A stretch of 64,000 nucleotides of DNA from the NCBI GenBank assembly GCA_002723275.1, contig PBNZ01000030.1, positions 50,828-114,827 of the forward strand. The letters are read 5' to 3'. The translations under genes were made by a program, and so were the position numbers. A model generated the notes under the pieces. The model did no database searches and was not told where the DNA came from. It was given only the letters and a program-made list of their open reading frames with translations. The stretch's first letter is position 1. Each line of letters begins with the position of its first letter. The DNA comes from Planctomycetaceae bacterium (GTDB lineage: Bacteria; Planctomycetota; Planctomycetia; Pirellulales; Pirellulaceae). This document shows, in pieces, positions 44,514-51,313 of this stretch.

Positions 44514-45988
44514 ACCCGCCAACCTACGAAATCATTATTGGCCTTGAGGTTCACGTTCAACTGGCCACCCGTACCAAGCTCTTCTGCCGGTGCAGCACGC
44601 AATTTGGGGCTTCGCCGAACACGCAGACCTGCCCGGTTTGCACAGGATCGCCGGGTGCCTTACCAGTCATGAATCGGCATGCCTTTCAGTTGTCACTGCA
44701 GACCGCCGTTGCCTTGAATTGTGAAATCCCTCGATTTACTAAGTGGGATCGCAAGCAGTATTACTACCCTGATCTGCCCAAGGGATATCAAATCAGCCAA
44801 TTTGATCTGCCCATGTCGGAGCATGGTTGGCTGGAGATCAGTGATCCTGACGGTGCTTTTCCAACGAAACGGGTCGGGATTACGCGCGCTCACCTGGAAG
44901 AGGATGCCGGGAAGAGTATGCATGATGAGGCTGCCGGAAAAGCAGACAGCCGTATCGATCTCAATCGCACGGGAACACCTTTACTGGAAATCGTCAGTGA
45001 ACCTGACATGCGATCTCCTTTGGAAGCCAAGGCATATCTCACCGAACTGCGTTTACTATTAACCTACCTGCAGGTTTCTGACTGTAACATGCAGGAAGGT
45101 AGCTTGCGGGTCGATGCGAATATCAACCTGGGAATTCCTACCGATGACGGTGAGATTCGGACTCCAATCGTTGAAGTCAAAAACATGAATAGTTTCCGCG
45201 CCGTGGAGCGAGCTCTCGCCTATGAAGCGGAGCGGCAGTACCAGGTCTGGCAGGAAACCGGCCATCGGATTGGTGACGTTCCCAAGCAAACTCGCGGTTG
45301 GGACGATCAGGCGCAGGTCACCAAAGGTCAACGAAGCAAAGAAGAGTCCAGCGACTATCGATATTTCCCCGACCCTGACCTGATTCCGGTCACCGTTTCT
45401 GAAGAACAGATTGATGAAGTTGTCAAAAAGCAGCCCGAGCTACCGGCTGCCTTGCGAGAACGACTTCAGGCAAATTATAAGCTGTCGCATTACGATGCCG
45501 ACGTGATGGTCAACCAAGGGCGAGCATTGGTCGACTACTTTATCGAGGTTGCCGACCGATCACAGGATGCCAAGCGCGCTACCAATTGGGTACAGCAAGA
45601 TGTAATGCGGACGCTCAATGAGAACGGAATTGGGATCGACGAGTTTCCAATCAATGCCGAACGCTTAGCGGAACTTGTCCTGGCGATCAAAAACGGTGAA
45701 CTCGACAGCAGTCGCTCACGCGATGTTTTTCAGTTCATGATGGATGAAAAATCCGATCTGCAAGCTGCCTTGAAGGCTTTGGGGATTGAGAAGGTTGATG
45801 ACTCTGTGCTCGTGAATTTGTGTCGTACGCTGTTAGAGGCAAATCCGAAGGTGGTTGCCGATGTGCAAGCTGGGAAACAACAGGCCATAGGCGCTCTGAT
45901 CGGTCAAGCCAAAAAGCAAAATCCCAATGTGAATCCCGGGCAGGTTCGTGAGATCTGTTTGCAATTGATCCAAGAGATGCCATCGTAG
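44510..45988 (+). CDS. gatB: Asp-tRNA(Asn)/Glu-tRNA(Gln) amidotransferase subunit B
   Basis: A 492-residue kinase/transamidase subunit. The start YEIIIGLEVHVQLATRTKLFC, the four zinc cysteines (Cys26, Cys28, Cys41, Cys44) and the C-terminal YqeY-like tail (ALIGQAKKQNPNVNPGQVREI) are clear. The ATG at 44510 overlaps the gatA stop by four bases, so translation is coupled. An upstream in-frame start at 44483 would lie within gatA. Confidence 0.96.
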   Translation: MNPPTYEIIIGLEVHVQLATRTKLFCRCSTQFGASPNTQTCPVCTGSPGALPVMNRHAFQLSLQTAVALNCEIPRFTKWDRKQYYYPDLPKGYQISQFDLPMSEHGWLEISDPDGAFPTKRVGITRAHLEEDAGKSMHDEAAGKADSRIDLNRTGTPLLEIVSEPDMRSPLEAKAYLTELRLLLTYLQVSDCNMQEGSLRVDANINLGIPTDDGEIRTPIVEVKNMNSFRAVERALAYEAERQYQVWQETGHRIGDVPKQTRGWDDQAQVTKGQRSKEESSDYRYFPDPDLIPVTVSEEQIDEVVKKQPELPAALRERLQANYKLSHYDADVMVNQGRALVDYFIEVADRSQDAKRATNWVQQDVMRTLNENGIGIDEFPINAERLAELVLAIKNGELDSSRSRDVFQFMMDEKSDLQAALKALGIEKVDDSVLVNLCRTLLEANPKVVADVQAGKQQAIGALIGQAKKQNPNVNPGQVREICLQLIQEMPS

Positions 45989-45991
45989 TTC

Positions 45992-46006
45992 CGGTGCGAG
46001 GCACCG
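45992..46006 (+). promoter_or_regulatory. Hairpin immediately before the SAM hydroxide adenosyltransferase start
   Basis: CGGTGC (45992-45997) and GCACCG (46001-46006) form a perfect six-pair stem with a three-base loop, three bases before the ATG at 46010. It occupies the place where a Shine-Dalgarno site would lie, and none is seen. It may limit translation or simply separate this gene from gatB. Confidence 0.4.
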
Positions 46007-46009
46007 TCG

Positions 46010-46819
46010 ATGTTGATTACGCTGCTCACTGATTTTGGTCTCGATAGTCATTATGTTGCGCAAATGAAGGGGGTGCTCTACGACCTCGCGGATGCGCCCG
46101 AGATCGTTGATATCTCTCATTCGGTTCGTCCTCAAAATGTTCGACAAGCCGCCTTTATCATTGATCAGGTCGTCGACGCCTTTCCTCGGGATACGTGTCA
46201 CATTGTCGTTGTCGATCCCGGTGTTGGCTCGGCCCGTCGTATTTTGCTCGCTCGGTCTGCCGAACAATTTTTGATTGGCCCCGACAACGGAGTGTTTTCG
46301 ACGTTGCTCGAAAGGCATCCGCCCGAATGGGTGAGAGAGATGACAGAGACGCGTTTTTGGCGAAAACCAACTTCTCAGACTTTTCATGGACGAGACATCA
46401 TGGCGCCGACCGCGGCTCATTTGGCCAACGGTGTTTCGCCGGCTTCGTTCGGTGCATCCACTATGGAATGGTGTGTTCTGACTCCGCATGAATTGAAGAT
46501 GGGTCGAGACCGTCTGGAGGGGCTCGTCATCGAAGTTGACTCGTTTGGGAATCTGATTTCGAACATTCCGGCTCAGTTTTTCTCTCAGCTGCAGACGCAG
46601 TCGGAGATTCATTCGCCCGTGGTCACGCTTAAATGCTGCAGTGGCGAAGCGGCTGCGGAGATTCGCGTTCCCATTGTTTCGACCTACGCGGAAGGACAGA
46701 TCGGAGAAAAGGTGGCTCTCATCGGCTCTGGTGGTTACCTGGAAATTGCCGTGGTCAACGGAAATGCCGCTGAGTCAATGGCTGCTCAAGTCGGAGATCG
46801 CATCGTCGTTTCTGGCTGA
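46010..46819 (+). CDS. SAM hydroxide adenosyltransferase (DUF62 family)
   Basis: A 269-residue protein of the SAM-dependent chlorinase/fluorinase/hydroxide adenosyltransferase family, hydrolysing S-adenosylmethionine to adenosine and methionine. The N-terminal domain (to about residue 165) shows LLTDFG, VVDPGVGS and TFHGRDIMAP. Residues corresponding to the Asp-Arg-His set of the hydroxide enzymes are Asp69, Arg76 and His126, which fits hydrolysis rather than halogenation. The C-terminal beta domain contains LVIEVDSFGNLISNIP and KVALIGSGGYLEIAVVNGNAAESM. It lies 21 bases after gatB. Confidence 0.9.
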   Translation: MLITLLTDFGLDSHYVAQMKGVLYDLADAPEIVDISHSVRPQNVRQAAFIIDQVVDAFPRDTCHIVVVDPGVGSARRILLARSAEQFLIGPDNGVFSTLLERHPPEWVREMTETRFWRKPTSQTFHGRDIMAPTAAHLANGVSPASFGASTMEWCVLTPHELKMGRDRLEGLVIEVDSFGNLISNIPAQFFSQLQTQSEIHSPVVTLKCCSGEAAAEIRVPIVSTYAEGQIGEKVALIGSGGYLEIAVVNGNAAESMAAQVGDRIVVSG

Positions 46820-46963
46820 AATGGTTGAGTATTCGCTGGTTTCCGGTCGCCATGAATCCTAGGGAATTCGCCGGAGTCACCGTCCCTCATAGCTCAACTT
46901 GGCGACGTCGGGGCAAATCTTTACAATACGCCGATAGGAAACTTTCTAGGTCGAAATCGGAGC

Positions 46964-47260
46964 ATGAAAGTGGGCGGGTCGATCCAGGGTACCGTGATAT
47001 CAATCACCGAAGACGGTGACGCCGTCACCGATATCGCGGTAGATCGGCTAGATGGGGTACCCACGGACGACCGAGTTTCGATCCATTGTGATGGACACGT
47101 CACGAGTCGCATTTTTCCCGCTGACCACCAGCAGCCGGAAATGACCTTCTTGGCCATTCAAGGCGAGTCCGGTTTTTTAGAGCTCCTGTTGGTGGGAGAC
47201 AGCGCCAGCGCATTTCTAGGTTTTCGAAGCGGTAGCGAAGTGACCATCAAGTGGTCCTAG
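46964..47260 (+). CDS. Free-standing copy of the SAM hydroxide adenosyltransferase C-terminal domain
   Basis: A 98-residue protein that aligns over its whole length with the C-terminal domain of the preceding enzyme. SIQGTVISITEDGDAVTDI matches its EGLVIEVDSFGNLISNI, and FLAIQGESGFLELLLVGDSASAFLGFRSGSEVTI matches ALIGSGGYLEIAVVNGNAAES...GDRIVV. The catalytic N-terminal domain is absent, as are the FGN and Ser residues that contact SAM in the full enzyme, so it should not be catalytic. It follows the full-length gene by 144 bases on the same strand. It may form mixed oligomers with the enzyme or bind another ligand. Confidence 0.65.
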   Translation: MKVGGSIQGTVISITEDGDAVTDIAVDRLDGVPTDDRVSIHCDGHVTSRIFPADHQQPEMTFLAIQGESGFLELLLVGDSASAFLGFRSGSEVTIKWS

Positions 47261-47388
47261 CAATTCTCGAGAAAGCCAATCGAAAACGTGGATTTCTCAA
47301 AGTCCGCGTCCCAGTTGGTCGATAACCAAATCACCTCCCGAAGCTCTCCTGATAGAACATCGATTTTTTTCCCGGGGGGGATTTCAGT

Positions 47389-47417
47389 CCGGGGCAGGTC
47401 CTAAAGGACCACCCGGG
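47389..47417. terminator. Predicted shared hairpin between convergent genes
   Basis: GGTCC and GGACC around a TAAA loop (with more distant CCGGGG/CCCGGG pairing and two mismatches) lie between the plus-strand 46964-47260 gene and the minus-strand queD. T-tracts are short, so efficient termination is uncertain. Confidence 0.35.
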
Positions 47418-47422
47418 CTTAT

Positions 47423-47830
47423 TTAATGCGCACTCGCATAGGTTGCGTAGCAATGGCGAGTTTCCCAAAGGTCCACCTGGTGGACTGGAAAGCCTTGGTC
47501 CTGGGCGAAATCATAAATCAGCTTCGCAATATTTTCAGCCGTTGGGTTGTCATCCACCAGGTACAAAGGCTCGCCAAGCTCCTGCAGGTATGGAACTGCA
47601 GGATCCGATCGGTGCAAAATCATTCGGTGATCAAGGCAATCGTCGATCCAGCCACTCACGACTTTCTTGATATCTGAGAAGTCGATTACCATCCCTTTCT
47701 CGTCCAGTATCTCTTTTTCGATAGAAATGACGGCTCTTCCATTGTGACCGTGCAAATGCTTGCACTTTCCGTCATAGCGCAATAATCGGTGGCCATAGCA
47801 AAAGTCGATTTCCCGCGTGACTCGAAACAT
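47423..47830 (-). CDS. queD: 6-carboxytetrahydropterin synthase family protein
   Basis: A 135-residue QueD/PTPS protein. Zinc ligands His14, His27 and His29 and the catalytic Cys23 (CKHLHGH) fit the CxxxHGH motif of QueD-type enzymes, which make 6-carboxytetrahydropterin for queuosine. The Glu at the end (LWETRHCYATY) contacts the pterin. The ATG at 47830 follows AAGGAG at five bases; the frame is open to 47878 but begins earlier in unconserved sequence. No other queuosine gene is nearby. Confidence 0.9.
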   Translation of the reverse strand: MFRVTREIDFCYGHRLLRYDGKCKHLHGHNGRAVISIEKEILDEKGMVIDFSDIKKVVSGWIDDCLDHRMILHRSDPAVPYLQELGEPLYLVDDNPTAENIAKLIYDFAQDQGFPVHQVDLWETRHCYATYASAH

Positions 47831-48178
47831 CCCAGCTCCTTGTTTCATTTTTGAAACATTGTCGGGCTTGCAAAGCAAGCAAGTTAAGCATCCCGTACGC
47901 TAGCGACTTGGCTCCAGCTCGACAAGGAGGAACCCGTGGCCTCGATCTTGACGCAAGCTGCTAAGCGGACTAAACCTCGCCAACAGATCTGAACGCTGGT
48001 TCAACGGCTAAACGGTCAGATCGATTGCGCCGGATGCGATCAGGATTCGGCGTAAGTATCGGTGAGAATAGCGTTTCGGTAATTAAGTACTTGAATCGAG
48101 AGCTACTGCTTTTAAAATGGAAAGCAGGAGTTCACCGATCGGTTCTCGCACTCTTAAGCCCTTTGGAGTAGGTGACTT
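47831..48178. other. Divergent intergenic region queD/48179 gene
   Basis: No gene is seen in about 350 bases. It contains the palindrome at 47841-47858 beside the queD ribosome binding site. I see no preQ1 riboswitch-like sequence. Confidence 0.4.
47841..47858 (-). promoter_or_regulatory. Palindrome overlapping the queD ribosome binding site
   Basis: TGTTTCA (47841-47847) and TGAAACA (47852-47858) form a perfect seven-base inverted repeat around four T residues. It overlaps the first base of AAGGAG and could act as an operator or as an RNA hairpin that affects start access. Confidence 0.35.
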
Positions 48179-48529
48179 ATGCGTGGAACAACTGTGGGAC
48201 TCTTCGTTGGTGTGTTCATTATTGGTTTTGTCATTTCTTCGATGACGGAAGACCGTGGTGTTCATGCCCAGCAATTCGAAAATTTTGAGCACGCTTCGTT
48301 GTCCGATGAACGATTAGCCACTTTGAAGGGGCCGACCGTTGAAGGTCAACAACTGATTGTCTTGATCGACAATCAACAACAGACGATGGGATCCTACTTT
48401 GTAGATACGAAGTCGGGTCAAATTTCGTTGCGTTGCGTTCGAAACTTTCGATGGGATCTTCAGATGAGCGAGTTCAACGGATCGGAACCATCGCCTGAAA
48501 AGATCCAAGCCTTGCTGCGTTCGAGATAA
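48179..48529 (+). CDS. Small secreted/membrane-anchored conserved hypothetical protein
   Basis: A 116-residue protein with an N-terminal membrane or signal segment (TVGLFVGVFIIGFVISS) and a soluble rest that contains QQLIVLIDNQQQTMGSYFVDTKSGQISLRCVRNFRWDLQMSEFNG, then a Pro/Glu-rich end. The pattern resembles small secreted planctomycete proteins, but no domain is recognised. It precedes the HTH/acidic membrane gene by 71 bases in the same direction, so they may be co-expressed. Confidence 0.7.
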   Translation: MRGTTVGLFVGVFIIGFVISSMTEDRGVHAQQFENFEHASLSDERLATLKGPTVEGQQLIVLIDNQQQTMGSYFVDTKSGQISLRCVRNFRWDLQMSEFNGSEPSPEKIQALLRSR

Positions 48530-48600
48530 CTTTGGTCGAATTCTAATCCCATGTACTTCGGGGTGGGTGTCGTCCAAAGACATTACCTTGGAGTCATTGA

Positions 48601-49920
48601 ATGGCCAAATTGATCCAACTGGAAGAGGCTGCCAAATTGCTTGGCATGAGTGCTGAAGACCTCACCGAGATGCGAAGCCGAAATGAAATCTTCGGCTATC
48701 GAGATGGCGCTTCGTGGAAGTTCAAATACGACGAGATTGAACGGGTTGCCCAGGAGAAGGGGATTACGCTTGGAGCGACCGATGCTTCGGCCCCAGCAGC
48801 CGATGATTCCGCAGGGGATCTTGATCTGGATGGACTTGGAGATGCAGGTGAGTCTGATTCGATCCTTGTCAGCGATGAAGAATTAGGGCAGTCGGACGAA
48901 TCCACAGCCAGCACAATCATCGGCGAAGCCGACGATCTGATGCCCGCCGATAGTGATCTCCAAGTCGACCCTGACGGAAGCTCCGCGCTAAGGCTTGCCT
49001 CTGATTCAAAATCGGGAGCCAGCGACGTTGAGTTGTCGGTACAGAGCTCCGATGTCTTGGATGAAGGCGGAAAGAAAACCGGACCTGGTGATACCGATAA
49101 TCTCCAGCCAGAGTCATCCTCAGTCGGTGATGATCTATCGTTGAACTCTGACAGTGGCTCGCTTGAATTGTCTCTCGATGAACTAGGCAGTGGCGGCAGT
49201 GAGTTGAACCTGAGTGACTCAAACGCCTCCAACGCCGGCGCCAGTGCCAGTGGTTTTGGCTCGGCCATTGATCTGGAATTGGATGACGACGAAGTGGTTC
49301 TCGGGAGTAGCGCTGGCAGTGATGTGACCTCCGGATCGGCAGACAGCGGCATCAGCCTCAATAATCCCTCTGATAGCGGATTGTCATTGGAGGAGCCTGC
49401 GGATTTGGCTGGAGGTTCCGGTGGTGAAATGCTGGAGCTTGGCGAAGATAGCGACATGATGGAGCTGGACGAGATTGCCAGTAGCGACAGTGACGAGCTC
49501 CAATCCGACGACGATTTCCTGCTAACGCCGGTCGACGAAGGTGCCGATGAAGATGCGGATAGCGGCTCTCAAGTGATCGCCTTGGATTCCGAAGAATTTG
49601 ACGACTCCGCCGTACAAATGCTTTCCGAGGAGGGTGGGTCGGAATTGGATGCCGAGCCGGTTGAGTTCGATGACGTTGATGCTCCTGATGGAGGCGGCTT
49701 CGTGACTCCCGTTTCCTCAGCAGCGGCGGCGACAGCAGCAGATTCTGCCGATGCTTCCTACTCGGTCTGGAACGTTGTGAGCCTCTTCTCCATCGTGGTT
49801 CTGTTGGGATTCACGGGAGTTCTGATGCTCGACTTGATGACCAACATTTGGAGTTGGCAGGGAACCTTTGATTTCAATAGCACGATCATGGAAGGAATCC
49901 TGTCGATGTTGGGAAGCTAG
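48601..49920 (+). CDS. HTH / acidic-repeat / single-pass membrane protein
   Basis: A 439-residue protein of unusual build. Residues 1-60 look like an excisionase/MerR-type winged helix (KLIQLEEAAKLLGMSAEDLTEMRSRNEIFGYRDGASWKFKYDEI). Residues ~65-390 are extremely acidic and Ser/Asp/Gly-rich, with Leu at intervals (SLELSLDELGSG and similar repeats). A single membrane helix follows (about 393-415, VVSLFSIVVLLGFTGVLML) and a short tail ends the protein. There is no signal peptide, so the HTH part would be in the cytoplasm. The ATG at 48601 directly follows a purine-poor leader with no clear Shine-Dalgarno. A membrane-tethered DNA-binding or phosphorylatable scaffold is an inference. Confidence 0.7.
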   Translation: MAKLIQLEEAAKLLGMSAEDLTEMRSRNEIFGYRDGASWKFKYDEIERVAQEKGITLGATDASAPAADDSAGDLDLDGLGDAGESDSILVSDEELGQSDESTASTIIGEADDLMPADSDLQVDPDGSSALRLASDSKSGASDVELSVQSSDVLDEGGKKTGPGDTDNLQPESSSVGDDLSLNSDSGSLELSLDELGSGGSELNLSDSNASNAGASASGFGSAIDLELDDDEVVLGSSAGSDVTSGSADSGISLNNPSDSGLSLEEPADLAGGSGGEMLELGEDSDMMELDEIASSDSDELQSDDDFLLTPVDEGADEDADSGSQVIALDSEEFDDSAVQMLSEEGGSELDAEPVEFDDVDAPDGGGFVTPVSSAAAATAADSADASYSVWNVVSLFSIVVLLGFTGVLMLDLMTNIWSWQGTFDFNSTIMEGILSMLGS

Positions 49921-50071
49921 GTCCGAGCTACCTCTCCATGCTGCGGCAGATTGACGCTTCTGACTACCATATTTTGCCGTCTTTCCTAGTTAGAAAGACG
50001 GCTTTCCTATTTCATACAGTTTCATACACGGAACTGGGGCTTCTACCTGTACTTTTAGTGAGAGCGGCCTC

Positions 50072-50077
50072 TATAAT
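50072..50077 (+). promoter_or_regulatory. Consensus -10 element upstream of the 50186 lipoprotein gene
   Basis: A perfect TATAAT at 50072-50077 lies about 110 bases upstream of the lipoprotein start; the -35 at appropriate spacing (TGTACT/GTACTT near 50048-50054) is weak. Confidence 0.35.
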
Positions 50078-50185
50078 TAACCGACGTGAGTTGATTTGCC
50101 CCTCGACGAGAGTTTGCCTGACATCCCACCGTTGGCCGATGTTCAACTCGTTGCCTACAGATTTCTCATAACCCCCAGGTCTCAA

Positions 50186-51292
50186 ATGCGGACTGTGACC
50201 GATCGGAACTCGTTGATTTTAGTTCTTGGACTTGCGGTATTCTTGAGTGGTTGTGGTAACCCGGACCAGATCCGTCGTTATCAGGTGAAGAGTGAACCCT
50301 CTTCCGCCAAAAGCGGGTTGAATCTCGCTGTCACTTCAGCCAATACTTCCGCGTCCGGGGGTCAAAGATCGTTGGCAGCGATCGTGCTCCATGAGGGAAA
50401 AGCCTGGTTCCTCAAAGCGATGGGGCCGCCTGCAAAAATATCCCCGATCATCAATAGATTTGATCAAGTAATCCGATCCATTCAGTTCGTCGAGGGTGAG
50501 CCAAAGTTTGAGCTGCCTTCAGGATGGACGCGAACGCCGGGCAGTCAATTTCGCTTTGCGACGTTGAAGACCGGTGCGGCGGACGTTGCGGTGAGTTCAC
50601 TTCCTCTTCGACCTGGTGAAAACGTAGAGCAGTATACGCTGGCGAACGTCAACCGTTGGCTGGGTCAAGTTGGCAAGCCTGGCCTTTCCGCCGACCAACT
50701 CGGATCTGTCACGAAGAAGATACCCATCAGTTCCGGGGAAGCGATCGTTTTCGATTCGGGTGCACCGTTATCGGGTGTACCGGCATCGGGTGTACCGGCA
50801 TCGGGTGGAAACACACCATCGTCGTCGCAAGAGACAACAACGGGGGCCACTACGCCAGCTGGTGGAAATGCAAACCAAGCGGATGGCTTGACTTTTGATC
50901 TGCCTGAGAAATGGCAACGCGGTGGCAATCGACCCATGCGAGTTGCCACCTTTAACGTAGATGAAGATGGCAAGCAACTTGAGATTACGTTGACTCGGCT
51001 CGGCGTCAATTCGGGTTCCATGCTCGCCAATGTAAATCGTTGGCGTGGACAAATCGGCCTGGAACCAATCGACCAGGCAGCTTTAGACAAGGATACACTT
51101 TCTCTGGATGTTGCTGGGGAGAATGCCCCGTACTTCGTCCTTGCAGATGCCGAAGTCGAGAAAGCCATCTATGTTGTTGTGGTCGAGAGGCCTGACCACA
51201 AGTTGTTCATCAAACTGATGGGGGATCGCGGACTTGCTGAGTCAGAAAAGTCTGCGTTCCAGGAATTTGTCGAATCGATTCGATTCAACTAG
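50186..51292 (+). CDS. Putative lipoprotein with duplicated domain
   Basis: A 368-residue protein. The signal peptide ends in lipobox LSGC (Cys near residue 22), so it should be lipidated and processed by LspA. Two related halves follow, each carrying LANVNRW(L/R)GQ(V/I)G, and are joined by a low-complexity spacer with a short tandem repeat (GVPASGVPASG, encoded near 50773-50812) and Ser/Thr/Gly-rich stretches. The halves also share FxLPxGWxR and RPxHKLFIKLMG-type segments. No enzyme motif is seen. The ATG at 50186 has AGGT upstream and is preferred to a longer frame from 50096. Confidence 0.75.
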   Translation: MRTVTDRNSLILVLGLAVFLSGCGNPDQIRRYQVKSEPSSAKSGLNLAVTSANTSASGGQRSLAAIVLHEGKAWFLKAMGPPAKISPIINRFDQVIRSIQFVEGEPKFELPSGWTRTPGSQFRFATLKTGAADVAVSSLPLRPGENVEQYTLANVNRWLGQVGKPGLSADQLGSVTKKIPISSGEAIVFDSGAPLSGVPASGVPASGGNTPSSSQETTTGATTPAGGNANQADGLTFDLPEKWQRGGNRPMRVATFNVDEDGKQLEITLTRLGVNSGSMLANVNRWRGQIGLEPIDQAALDKDTLSLDVAGENAPYFVLADAEVEKAIYVVVVERPDHKLFIKLMGDRGLAESEKSAFQEFVESIRFN

Positions 51293-51313
51293 ATCAAGAC
51301 GCGAGACGATTTT

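Noticed and set aside
46010..46819. SAM-dependent chlorinase or fluorinase
   Set aside because: The residues Asp69, Arg76 and His126 match the hydroxide-using enzymes of the family, so hydrolysis is the better call.
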